51,041 nucleotides of DNA from an uncultured Opitutales bacterium (GCA_944389315.1 CALXLX010000002.1:1-51041); one strand, 5' to 3'; positions 37,180 through 45,008 are shown, counted from the stretch's first letter. Program-made: numbers and translations. The notes: generated from the letters alone by a model not told the origin.

Positions 37180-37211
37180 CGTTTCTTTGAATATTGCCTT
37201 GCCCATTCTGG

Positions 37212-37242
37212 GAAGTGCCGACTTCTCCATTTAGGAGTTTTT
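37212..37242 (+). terminator. Weak terminator candidate after the nifA-like gene
   Basis: A GAAGT/ACTTC hairpin is followed by CTCC-N5-GGAG and TTTTT. Both stems are short. The rest of the 227-bp gap to 37406 is AT-rich, holds two imperfect direct repeats (AAGCYGCTATTTTTA at 37258 and 37345) and no gene. Confidence 0.35.
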
Positions 37243-37406
37243 AGGATTTATCTTCTAAAGCTGCTATTTTTATTTAGTTTTATTTGAATATATTAAATCG
37301 TAATAATAATTATTTCCTATATATCGCATGATCCTTCTTCAAAAAAGCCGCTATTTTTAATTGAAGTTTTCTTTTTTTAACGCGCAAATTTTATATGAAC
37401 AAACTT

Positions 37407-38462
37407 CTATTTTTCAACAGGCGCAAGGTATAGCATTTTTAGTTTTTTCTGAACATTTGCTAAATCGTCAAGTTCCTGTGCCCTTATCCATAATAATCTG
37501 CCGTAATAAATGAGAAAGTCTTTCAACTCTTCATTGTATCCAAAGATAAGCATCATATTTCCGCCATCCGCGTCAAAATCTTTTGATTTTAGCGAAATTT
37601 TATTTTTTTCAAAAAATCTATTTGCGCCTTCCGGGCTGTTTTCCGCCATGCGTTTCATTGACCGAAGGCTTAAATCAAAAATTGCGTCTTCTGAAAACTT
37701 TCCATTTAGAGCAACAGCCTTTCCCGATTTAAGAATTTCAAATACCTTATTGGATTTAAATTCTTCCTCCTTTAATTCAAAGCCGGCATTTTTTGCCTCT
37801 TTTTTCAGGTTGTCTTCAAGCTTTTTATAATCTGAAACAGAATATTGTTTGGGATCTGCCAAATCTTTTAAAAGCAGGCTCGGGTCTGAATCTGGAATGG
37901 AGGTAAGCAATAAATACTTAAAACATGTTGCAGGAATGAAAAAGTCATTTAAATTAAACTTCCCTTCCATATCGAATAATAGCTTATCGTTTAGAACTTT
38001 GGATTCAACCATAGTTTCCTCGCATATGTTGCCTTTTTTCTTATACCAATGACACACGACTCTTCTATTTAACTCACCCCTAAAAGGGGTATTTTGATAT
38101 GTCCCTTTTATTGAAAGAGTATGTTTTCTAAGCGTGCCTTCAATTTTTAGATCTAATATGTCTGATACCAATTTGATTTTATTTTTCTTAATTTCTATTT
38201 TTGTGTTTATATCTTTAATTGTATTCTTGGTTGCCGTTGTATTAAGCCTTATAAAGACAAAACAGTCATATTTCCCGTCTTGTAATTTTTCAAGCGGAGT
38301 TATGTATATCTGAATATGTAATTTATCTAATCTATAATCACAGTCTCTCTGGAAGATACCGCAGAAATCGTCAACTTGCTTTTCGGTAAGCTGAATATGT
38401 GTTTGAGCTGGCAGATTGGAAATAAGAAAAAGTGTTATAAGAAGTAAAAATATTTTTTTCAT
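37407..38462 (-). CDS. Secreted protein of unknown function, paralogue B
   Basis: 351 residues with a Sec signal peptide (MKKIFLLLITLFLISNLPAQ). I recognise no family. Its N-terminal QLTEKQVDDFCGIF and most of its C-terminal 170 residues (FKYLLLTSIPDSD, DYKKLEDNLKKEAKNAG, GKAVALNGKFS, KRMAE, MMLIFGYNE, LAPV) align with the gene immediately upstream (38488-39498), so the pair arose by tandem duplication. Several cysteines lie in the N-terminal half. The gene is AT-rich relative to the GC-rich chromosome on either side. It is the last gene of a minus-strand trio that begins with the pentapeptide-repeat surface protein; the promoter of that trio lies at a putative invertible element. Confidence 0.75.
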   Translation of the reverse strand: MKKIFLLLITLFLISNLPAQTHIQLTEKQVDDFCGIFQRDCDYRLDKLHIQIYITPLEKLQDGKYDCFVFIRLNTTATKNTIKDINTKIEIKKNKIKLVSDILDLKIEGTLRKHTLSIKGTYQNTPFRGELNRRVVCHWYKKKGNICEETMVESKVLNDKLLFDMEGKFNLNDFFIPATCFKYLLLTSIPDSDPSLLLKDLADPKQYSVSDYKKLEDNLKKEAKNAGFELKEEEFKSNKVFEILKSGKAVALNGKFSEDAIFDLSLRSMKRMAENSPEGANRFFEKNKISLKSKDFDADGGNMMLIFGYNEELKDFLIYYGRLLWIRAQELDDLANVQKKLKMLYLAPVEK

Positions 38463-38487
38463 ATTATATATGAATTGTTATATATGG

Positions 38488-39498
38488 CTATCTACCAAAT
38501 ATAGGAGCAAGGTATATCATTTTTACTTTTTTATTGTCCTTAGTAAGTTCCTCTATCTCATTTGGTCTTAACCAAAGAATATGTTCATCATGAATTAGAA
38601 AATCTCCTGACTTCTCGTTGTAGCCAAATATCAGCATCATGTCTTCATCATCGGTTTCATAATCTCTTGCTTTTAATCTGATTGGATTTTTCTCGAGGAA
38701 TTTATTTGCGCTCTCCGAGTCTTTTTCTGCCATACGCTTTTTTGTGCGAAGAATAAGGTCCTTTCTTAAATTATCTGAAAATCTTCCTGTTAAGGCAACC
38801 GCTCTGCCTAATTTTAAGATATCTAAGGCCTTTTGTCGCTGAAAATCTTCCTGCTTAACCTCTAACCCAGAATTTTTTGCCTCTTTCCTAAGGTTGTTTT
38901 CAAGTTTTCTATAATCTGCATTAGAGTATTCTTCTTGGTTTGATAAATTCGTCGTAATTGAATCGGAATTAGATTCAGGTATAGATGTATCAAGCAAGTG
39001 TTTAAAGCATTCTATTGAGACAAATTTATTAAAAGGCTTAAATGCGCGAGAATCATTAATTAACACTATATCCTCTGGGAATTTGTAATTTAAGATTCTG
39101 TTTGCCATACTTTTCCTCAGATTGGCGGCAAACTTTTCGTTCTTGTACTCTATTTTTAATATCAAATAACCGTTTTTTAATTTTAATTTTCCTTTAGCTT
39201 TAAATTCGTTAGATTGTAATTCTATTTTATTATTTTTATCGATAATTACTTTAATATCCTCCAAACCATTATATCCCCCAACCTTGTTGTAAACATAGCC
39301 TTCCATATAACAGTTATATTTACCGTTTGGAGATCTTGAATGTGGTTCTATCCAAATGGCGAATTCGTTGGCATTATAATGGCATCGAAAGATACCGCAG
39401 AAATCGTCAACTTGTTTTTCCGTCAGTTGAAAGATTTCTTTTGCCGATAAATCAAGGCTTATTAGAAATACTAAAAATAGAATAAATATCTTCTTCAT
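38488..39498 (-). CDS. Secreted protein of unknown function, paralogue A
   Basis: 336 residues with a Sec signal peptide (MKKIFILFLVFLISLDLSAK). It shares the QLTEKQVDDFCGIF start and the C-terminal DYRKLENNLRKEAKNSG, RAVALTGRFS, KKRMAEK, MMLIFGYNE and YLAPI blocks with the following gene; the middle regions differ more. No enzyme, binding or anchoring motif is recognisable, and no lipobox or PEP-CTERM tail is present, so it is likely periplasmic or released. It starts 6 bp after the pentapeptide-repeat gene and ends 25 bp before its paralogue, giving a tight operon. Strongly AT-rich. Confidence 0.75.
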   Translation of the reverse strand: MKKIFILFLVFLISLDLSAKEIFQLTEKQVDDFCGIFRCHYNANEFAIWIEPHSRSPNGKYNCYMEGYVYNKVGGYNGLEDIKVIIDKNNKIELQSNEFKAKGKLKLKNGYLILKIEYKNEKFAANLRKSMANRILNYKFPEDIVLINDSRAFKPFNKFVSIECFKHLLDTSIPESNSDSITTNLSNQEEYSNADYRKLENNLRKEAKNSGLEVKQEDFQRQKALDILKLGRAVALTGRFSDNLRKDLILRTKKRMAEKDSESANKFLEKNPIRLKARDYETDDEDMMLIFGYNEKSGDFLIHDEHILWLRPNEIEELTKDNKKVKMIYLAPIFGR

Positions 39499-39504
39499 GC
39501 CAGT

Positions 39505-40989
39505 TTACCTTTTCATTTTTCTGTGGCAGAGTGAGAAACAAAATGCTCCAATACCAAATATTACGGCATATGTCGCTGGTTCGGGAATTTGTCCCATATT
39601 GATCATGAACTGGTTATTTTGTATTGAATACTCCCAGAGGCCTTTATACTTTTCTCCGTTTAGTGAGAGTAATAATGTCTCTCCTTTGACAAATTCTGAC
39701 AGCCCCGTTATCTGAGCGTCTTCTTCCCAATTTATTATGACGAAGTTATAAACGTCGTTTTGAGATAAGTCTCCACGAACATCTATTAAGAGCTTTCCGC
39801 CATTTTCAAAATTAAGTCCAGATCCAGAAGCTACGGAAACTAATCCCGATTCGTTTATATCAGTTTCAATCAGTAGATTTCCATCAGATGCAACCGTTAA
39901 TGTTTTATTGTTTGTAATATCAAGTTGCGCTCCGCTCTCCAGCGAAAGTTGTGCTCCTCCATAGATCACAGCATCGGCTTCTGCAATCTTTGCTGATATT
40001 CTATCTCCAGCAGGGGAAAGTATTTTTAAATCTCCAAGCTCAGGATGCTCTTTGAGCATGTCCAATAGTTCAGGGGCGTATTCTAGAATACCTTCAGAGG
40101 GAAGAGTGAATTTGGATATGGAAAAATTATCTGCTGTTGAAGCCATATAGAAATTTTTGACTACTCCGTCCGACATTAATGTATTTTTTGCTATATATGT
40201 TCCTACTATGCCTCTCATATCAGCTCCACGTAAATCTGCTTTTGTAAAATCCGCGTTTGTAAGATCGGTATTGGAGAGATCTGCGTATTTTAGGTCTTGA
40301 CCTGAGAAATTCCATCCGCTGAGACTGTTCTCAGCTAAACTTACAAGTCTTAGATCTTTATTTTTATAGCTTTTTGTGCTGTAAAATTGCTCTTTCGTAA
40401 AGCCGTTAGATATTGTGCCTCTGAAATCGCATCCAATAATTATCTGGTCTGTAAAATCCCAACCACTAAGATCGATGTATCCAAATTCTGTCCCAATTAA
40501 CTTTTTATTCTTATAGCTTGCAGTACTGTATAACTGTTCTTTAGTAAAACCAGTGGTATATGAAAAATCTACTGCTGTAATTACTTGGTCTGTAAAGTCC
40601 CAACTACTGAGATTGTTTTCCCTCAGTTCTATGCCGGCTAAGTTTTTATCTTTATAACTCGCAGTAGTGTAAAACTGTTCTTTTGTGAAACCACCCGATG
40701 TAACATTAGAAAATTGGCAAAAAATTATGGTAGCGTTTGTAAAATTTGCCGTACTCAGTGTAGCCTGATAAAAGTCAGCTAATATTAGATTAGCTCCAGT
40801 AAAATTGGCATTGGTGAAATTTGAATTGTAGAAACTCGTATCGACCGCAGTAGTGTTTACCCAACTTGAATCTATAAAAGATCCATAGAATGTCTTTCCA
40901 CTTACATTTTCACCGTCGAATTTTTCATTGTCAGCGAAAGAGGTGAAAGATGAAATAAGCATCAAAAAATATAAGTATCTTAGCTTCAT
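39505..40989 (-). CDS. PEP-CTERM surface protein with pentapeptide repeats and 47-residue repeats
   Basis: 494 residues. A signal peptide (1 to about 19) is followed by pentapeptide repeats of the A(N/D)FTxA kind (about 57-90 and 232-262), which fold as a right-handed quadrilateral beta-helix. Between them are three copies, starting at residues 100, 147 and 196, of a 47- to 49-residue unit beginning GFTKEQ(F/L)Y(S/T)T and containing SYKNK and SGWDFTDQ. The C-terminal half is beta-rich, and IPEPATYAVIFG with a hydrophobic stretch and HRKMKR forms a PEP-CTERM anchor. Surface display is likely; function is unknown. The start ATG 40989 has no Shine-Dalgarno and lies eight bases from TATAAA. First gene of a three-gene AT-rich operon. 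Confidence 0.85.
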   Translation of the reverse strand: MKLRYLYFLMLISSFTSFADNEKFDGENVSGKTFYGSFIDSSWVNTTAVDTSFYNSNFTNANFTGANLILADFYQATLSTANFTNATIIFCQFSNVTSGGFTKEQFYTTASYKDKNLAGIELRENNLSSWDFTDQVITAVDFSYTTGFTKEQLYSTASYKNKKLIGTEFGYIDLSGWDFTDQIIIGCDFRGTISNGFTKEQFYSTKSYKNKDLRLVSLAENSLSGWNFSGQDLKYADLSNTDLTNADFTKADLRGADMRGIVGTYIAKNTLMSDGVVKNFYMASTADNFSISKFTLPSEGILEYAPELLDMLKEHPELGDLKILSPAGDRISAKIAEADAVIYGGAQLSLESGAQLDITNNKTLTVASDGNLLIETDINESGLVSVASGSGLNFENGGKLLIDVRGDLSQNDVYNFVIINWEEDAQITGLSEFVKGETLLLSLNGEKYKGLWEYSIQNNQFMINMGQIPEPATYAVIFGIGAFCFSLCHRKMKR

Positions 40990-41002
40990 AAAATAAGTTT
41001 AT

Positions 41003-41020
41003 ATGGTATTGAGAATACCC
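41003..41020 (+). repeat. Left 18-bp inverted repeat of the putative invertible promoter
   Basis: ATGGTATTGAGAATACCC, the exact reverse complement of 41182-41199. The core GGTATT-GAG-AATACC is itself a dyad. It lies between the minus-strand -10 box TATAAA (41003-40998, sharing one base) and the segment that would carry a -35 box after inversion. Confidence 0.85.
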
Positions 41021-41181
41021 TAAGCGCCCAGATGATGCTAATATATTGATTATCAGTCGTCGTTTTCTAACAATCGCTTTAAAATTAGTTGGGCAACTAA
41101 TTCTTTATAGGGCTAATTTAATTTGAAATATCTTTTTATTCAAATATTTCCAAAATATTTTCTACTTTTAAATGTTGACAT
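41021..41181. mobile_element. Putative 161-bp invertible promoter segment, OFF orientation
   Basis: Segment bounded by perfect 18-bp inverted repeats next to a tyrosine-recombinase gene. At its right end is TTGACA (41175-41180), facing outward to the right, where no -10 box exists at 16-18 bp. If the segment is inverted, TTGACA faces left and sits exactly 18 bp from TATAAA just outside the left repeat, eight bases before the surface-protein ATG. The present left end (GCGCTT in that position) gives no -35 box. A weaker leftward pair (TTGAAT 41143-41138, TAAATT 41120-41115, 17-bp spacer) lies inside and could give basal expression. Inversion itself is inference. Confidence 0.7.
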
Positions 41182-41199
41182 GGGTATTCTCAATACCAT
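41182..41199 (+). repeat. Right 18-bp inverted repeat of the putative invertible promoter
   Basis: GGGTATTCTCAATACCAT. It overlaps the first two bases of the preferred recombinase start codon at 41198, so inversion would leave that reading frame intact. Confidence 0.85.
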
Positions 41200-42208
41200 G
41201 AACAATGAAATCCTATCCGCAATAACGCTGCTTGAAGGCAGCAATATTTCAATTCTCGACGCTGCCAGGCTTGTCAGGAATATTCTCGACTCTTTTTCAC
41301 AAAGCAAAAACCTTTCTCATATTCAGTTCTGCTCTAAAATAATAGAGACGGGAAAAAGACATTTCAGAACTGACGAAATGCCTATAAAAGACGGTTTTGT
41401 CATATATTTAAACGCTAAGCAAGACTTGCGCCCGGATTCATTAAAGGATATTCGTTATTTGGGTGGCAGGCTTATGAAGGCTTTTTCTGGAAAATTTGCT
41501 CAATGCAATTTTTCCGAACTCGGCATGTCGGATTGCCAGAAATGGCTTTCGGAAACTTTTACCTCTGCGCCACAATTCAATAAAGCCAGGGCAATGTTGC
41601 ACGGTCTTTTTGAATTTGCGCTGAGGCATCAGTGGTGCGATAGAAACATAGTAAAGTTTATCGCAAGGCGAAAGGTCGTTGAAAAGCCTATAGCGCCGCT
41701 TGTGCTTCCAGAAATAAAAAGGCTTATAGAAACTGCAAAATCTATAAGGCAAGGAGAATCCCTTGCGGCTGTCGGGCTTTTAACCTATGCGGGAATACGG
41801 CCGAGAGAAGTGCTCAGGCTCACATGGCGCGATATAGATTTACAGGAAAATACTATAACGGTAAAATCGGAATGTTCCAAAACAGGGGGAATACGCCAGG
41901 TTGAGATATGCCCGGCTTTGAGGCGCATTTTGGCTGTCTGCGTTGGGAAAATCGAGCATGAAGAAAAAAATGTATGCCCCAAAAACTGGCATAGGCGCTG
42001 GAAGGCTATACGCGACAAATCAGGCTTTAAAGGCATATGGGTGCAGGACATACTGCGCCATACCTACGCAAGTTTCCATGCCAAACGTTTCCGCGATATG
42101 CCGCGCCTGCAGATTAATATGGGGCATAGAGACATCTCCTTGTTGCGCTATCGATATGTAAACATGCGCGGCATATCGCATGCGCATGCGCATGAATTTT
42201 TTAGCTGA
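41198..42208 (+). CDS. Tyrosine recombinase / integrase
   Basis: 336 residues from ATG 41198. An N-terminal core-binding domain (about 20-160) precedes a catalytic domain with the first arginine in YAGIRPREVLRLTW (Arg201), a lysine in SECSKTG (Lys228), ILRHTYAS (Arg287, His288), MGH (His310) and the nucleophile in RYRYVNM (Tyr318 or Tyr320). The usual histidine three residues before Arg287 is aspartate. In-frame starts at 41180 (ATG) and 41123 (TTG) lie inside the putative invertible segment, so are disfavoured. Size and single-gene setting fit a FimB/XerD-like phase-variation recombinase rather than a phage integrase; no phage genes are near. It is divergent from the surface operon and would be expected to invert the segment between them. 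Confidence 0.85.
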   Translation: MNNEILSAITLLEGSNISILDAARLVRNILDSFSQSKNLSHIQFCSKIIETGKRHFRTDEMPIKDGFVIYLNAKQDLRPDSLKDIRYLGGRLMKAFSGKFAQCNFSELGMSDCQKWLSETFTSAPQFNKARAMLHGLFEFALRHQWCDRNIVKFIARRKVVEKPIAPLVLPEIKRLIETAKSIRQGESLAAVGLLTYAGIRPREVLRLTWRDIDLQENTITVKSECSKTGGIRQVEICPALRRILAVCVGKIEHEEKNVCPKNWHRRWKAIRDKSGFKGIWVQDILRHTYASFHAKRFRDMPRLQINMGHRDISLLRYRYVNMRGISHAHAHEFFS

Positions 42209-42263
42209 GGGTTTTTATTGCGCCGCGACATATTTGCGCCTCTTGCCCGGATAAGAAAATGCC

Positions 42264-42884
42264 TTAGGGCAAGAGAATGTCCGTATTTGCCGCGGCCCAG
42301 GCCTCAAGCCGCCTTAGCAGCCTTGCAAAATGCGATGCCTCCAGTGTGGCCAGCTCTTTTGACGGAGTCCTCAGGGCAATCTTTAAAAGTTCCGCGTCTT
42401 CGGCTTCCAACGACGGGATAAAATCCTCCCTGACGGCGTAGCCTTCGTCCCGGCAGAAGACATATAAAAATTTCAGCAAGACAAGATCCGCGTTCGCCCC
42501 ACCGTTCAACGACTGCAAAGCCCCCGTTATTACTTTGTAGAACTCGGCGGGCCTGTCGCAATATCTGCCGTTTCTCTCAACCCAAGAGCAAATGCTCGCG
42601 GCGGCGGAAAAACGGGCGTAGTCCTCGGGTATGCCTGTCATGCGCGCATTGACGGAAAAATCCTTAAGAGCAAACAAATCCGAGCTCTCGTCTCCCCCAA
42701 GCGGCGCAAGCTCGAAAAAACATTGGTCGAATAAATCCGGCAGGGCGGAAGTCTTCGTGGCCGAGACCCTTCTCATAGCCGCAACAAGCCCGCGCTCGGG
42801 CGAAAATATCCTGAACAAAAGCGAACTTTCGCCCTTGTCCTGCCTGTCGAGCACTATGCCCGCAATTTCGAAGTGCGGCGCCAA
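42264..42884 (-). CDS. recO: DNA repair protein RecO
   Basis: Mediator that helps RecR load RecA on SSB-coated gaps and anneals single strands. The N-terminal OB-fold start IAGIVLDRQDKGESSLLFRIFSPERGLV is recognisable, followed by a helical domain. The product is short (206 residues against about 240). No ATG is available: TTG 42884 begins six residues before the conserved block and lies just beyond the DUF502 stop, whereas an upstream TTG at 42944 would overlap that gene by 56 bp. The start is therefore uncertain. It is the last gene of a four-gene minus-strand operon. Confidence 0.8.
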   Translation of the reverse strand: MAPHFEIAGIVLDRQDKGESSLLFRIFSPERGLVAAMRRVSATKTSALPDLFDQCFFELAPLGGDESSDLFALKDFSVNARMTGIPEDYARFSAAASICSWVERNGRYCDRPAEFYKVITGALQSLNGGANADLVLLKFLYVFCRDEGYAVREDFIPSLEAEDAELLKIALRTPSKELATLEASHFARLLRRLEAWAAANTDILLP

Positions 42885-42888
42885 AATA

Positions 42889-43578
42889 TCAATCCGCTTT
42901 CTTTGTGTCGGCGTCCTTTGCGTCGGGCTCGCCTGAGCCTTCAAAGTCCCCCCACGGAGGCACTACCGCCCCGCCCGAAATTATAAGCTTCATGCCCTCG
43001 GCTATGGTCATGTCTAGATGCGTGACGGAGTCCTCGGGTATCATCACCAAGAAACCGCTCGTGGGATTGGGCGTTGTGGGGATAAACACGTTTAAAACGC
43101 ACTCGCCCGTCTTGGCCTGGACCTCGCCCTTGGAGTCGCTCGTAAGAAAGCCTATCGCGTACATGCCCTTGCGCGGAAACTCCGTGAGCACAACCTCCTG
43201 GAAGACTGCCTTCTTCTGCTTGGAAAAAGTGTCCACTATCTGCTTTACGGTCTTGTAGACAGTCCGCGCAAACGGAATCTTCTCTATCAGAAACTCTGAA
43301 AGGTTTATCAGCAGCCTCCCGAAGAAAAACCTCGAGAAAAAACCTATCGCCGTTATCAGCGCCAAAACTATCAGCGTGGACACAAAATCGAGCAGGGTGG
43401 TTCCAACGGCGTTCTGCGGGAAATCCCGTCCGAGAAATTTAAATATTGGCTCGAAGACTATCTCGCTTACGGGCGTGCCTATCTTGCCTATCAGAAACAC
43501 CACGACAAACACCGTTATGGTAAGCGGCAAAACCACTATGATTCCCGTTATGAAAGAATTTCTTATTGTCTTTAACAT
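42889..43578 (-). CDS. DUF502 family membrane protein
   Basis: 229 residues with two N-terminal transmembrane helices (about 8-30 and 62-85) and a soluble C-terminal domain. Family marks are ITGIIVVLPLTITVFVV, the IPFARTVYKTVKQI stretch and the GFLVMIPEDSV block. DUF502 proteins are widespread in bacteria and plant plastid-derived membranes and have no settled biochemical role. The acidic/lysine tail (DAKDADTKKAD) is poorly conserved. Twelve bp separate it from ybeY upstream and recO follows at once, so cotranscription is likely. Confidence 0.88.
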   Translation of the reverse strand: MLKTIRNSFITGIIVVLPLTITVFVVVFLIGKIGTPVSEIVFEPIFKFLGRDFPQNAVGTTLLDFVSTLIVLALITAIGFFSRFFFGRLLINLSEFLIEKIPFARTVYKTVKQIVDTFSKQKKAVFQEVVLTEFPRKGMYAIGFLTSDSKGEVQAKTGECVLNVFIPTTPNPTSGFLVMIPEDSVTHLDMTIAEGMKLIISGGAVVPPWGDFEGSGEPDAKDADTKKAD

Positions 43579-43590
43579 CTTTGTATCCGA

Positions 43591-44064
43591 TTAACTACGG
43601 TTCTTGAATTTAAATATATCCGGCGCCTCGGAGCGGATTATCTCCAGCGCGAGAGCCTCTGCGGCGCGCATCTTTTTTGCGTCCTCGGGGGCGATGTCGT
43701 CAACCCCCGCAAGGTGCAAATACCCGTGGGCTATATACAAGCTCAACTCCTCCGAGGCCGTATTGCAAAACCTTCCGCACCAGTCCAAAGCGCGCTCGGC
43801 GCTGGCGCATATCTCGCCGGAACAGCCGTCTGCAGGGTCCCCCTCAAAGGTGATTACGTCCGTGTCGGACGGGTCGTTGAGATAGTCTATGTGTATCCTT
43901 CTCAAACCTTCGTCGGTGAACACCGCCACGGAAATTTCCCCCTCGGGGGCGCGCAAATCCTTAGGCAAAAGGGAGTCCAGGCTCTTTATAAGCCGCACGA
44001 CGTCCGCCTTCCGGAAGGACACCACGGCTTTCGCCAGGTTAGATACCTCCACCGACCTTCTCAT
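43591..44064 (-). CDS. ybeY: Endoribonuclease YbeY
   Basis: Single-strand endoribonuclease involved in 16S rRNA 3' maturation and ribosome quality control. The metal motif appears as HGYLHLAGVDD (in most bacteria HGxLHLxGYDH), so two histidines are kept and the third ligand is aspartate, as also occurs in Bacteroidota-type proteins. SDTDVITFEGD in the middle is the other conserved block. 157 residues, standard. Its ATG overlaps the stop of the preceding TIM-barrel gene by 4 bp, implying translational coupling. Confidence 0.9.
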   Translation of the reverse strand: MRRSVEVSNLAKAVVSFRKADVVRLIKSLDSLLPKDLRAPEGEISVAVFTDEGLRRIHIDYLNDPSDTDVITFEGDPADGCSGEICASAERALDWCGRFCNTASEELSLYIAHGYLHLAGVDDIAPEDAKKMRAAEALALEIIRSEAPDIFKFKNRS

Positions 44065-45008
44065 GAGAGCATGTCCTCCGTAAATTTTCTAGAATCTATA
44101 ACGTCTCCCTCTGGCACGGAGGAGTTTATCTCCAATATGAAAAGATGCCTCTTGGCGTCGAAAAATCTTTTGAGGGATTTGAAATCTATGCAGCCTTTCC
44201 CTATGCCCTGATGGTCCTTGCCGCTTTCGTCGCAGTCGTGCAGATGCCAGCCGGCGATGAGGGGAAGCGTCTTTTCTATCAGGTCTTCCTGCGTGCAAAA
44301 GCCCATGAGCTCCTTTATCTTCGAGTGGCCTATGTCATGCCATGCGCGCACGAACCCGTACGGCTTGGCAAGCTCGAGCATCTGGACAAAAGAACTTTCC
44401 ATAGGCAGCTCGCCGACACCCTCCCTGTTCTCTATGCCCATCAGAATGTCTGTATCTTTAAAGTCGTCGGCTATGGCGCCTATGTTGTCGGCTATATGTT
44501 TGTAGGCTCTATTCGCCTTCCTTTTCGACGACCTTAAAAAACGGCTCCGCGCCGCCTGAAACGACTTGTCCTCTTTGAGCTTGTCGAACCCTATCTCGTC
44601 AGCCTTGGTGCGAAGCGCGGCGGCTTTGTCGTAGAAGAAATAGTTTAGGCTGCCCATGTGGAATACTATCGCCCTGGCGTTGCAGTCTTTAGCGAAGGCT
44701 ACCGTGTTTTTGCTGTGGCGCACCCACTGTGCGGACTCGCTCTTCCAGCGCGTGCTCGGCGAGAACAAATTGGGGGAAGGACCCCTCGCGAAACCCGGAA
44801 CGGGGCAGAAGTTGTGCAGGGAAGACACCTTGACTATTCCCTCCGAGAGGGCTTTCTTTATGCCGTCCATTGCCGTAACGGGCGTTGAGTGCCCCAGCTC
44901 CACGTATTCAAACCCGTACTCGGCGGCTTTGCACAGCATTTCGTAGCCGTCCTTAAAGCGTCTTTGCAGGTAGCTTGTAGATAGCGATATTACGGGTTTA
45001 TCATACAT
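44061..45008 (-). CDS. Sugar phosphate isomerase/epimerase-like TIM-barrel protein
   Basis: 315 residues of the xylose-isomerase-like / AP-endonuclease-2 fold. Barrel strands carry probable metal ligands: ELGHS (residues about 37-41), HMGSL, GIENREG, WHDIGHSK and GWHLHDCDESGKDHQGIG. Such proteins are isomerases, epimerases or dehydratases of sugars and inositols; the substrate is not deducible. No signal peptide, so cytoplasmic. First gene of an operon with ybeY, DUF502 and recO, an unexpected partner for RNA and DNA maintenance genes. Confidence 0.82.
   Translation of the reverse strand: MYDKPVISLSTSYLQRRFKDGYEMLCKAAEYGFEYVELGHSTPVTAMDGIKKALSEGIVKVSSLHNFCPVPGFARGPSPNLFSPSTRWKSESAQWVRHSKNTVAFAKDCNARAIVFHMGSLNYFFYDKAAALRTKADEIGFDKLKEDKSFQAARSRFLRSSKRKANRAYKHIADNIGAIADDFKDTDILMGIENREGVGELPMESSFVQMLELAKPYGFVRAWHDIGHSKIKELMGFCTQEDLIEKTLPLIAGWHLHDCDESGKDHQGIGKGCIDFKSLKRFFDAKRHLFILEINSSVPEGDVIDSRKFTEDMLS

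Noticed and set aside
41021..41181. Reading the two 18-bp repeats only as twin repressor operators
   Set aside because: Each is a dyad and could bind a dimer, so this remains possible, but exact 18-bp identity including the asymmetric GAG spacer, opposite orientation, the neighbouring recombinase and the -35/-10 join on inversion favour an invertible segment.
41198..42208. Prophage or integrated mobile island with att sites
   Set aside because: Only one recombinase gene, no phage or transfer genes, no tRNA at either edge and no matching direct repeats found at 37.3 and 42.2 kb.
42240..42275. CTCTTGCCC / GGGCAAGAG inverted repeat at the recO 3' end
   Set aside because: Nine-bp stem with an 18-base loop but no T-run on either side; it overlaps the recO coding end, so it is not called a terminator.
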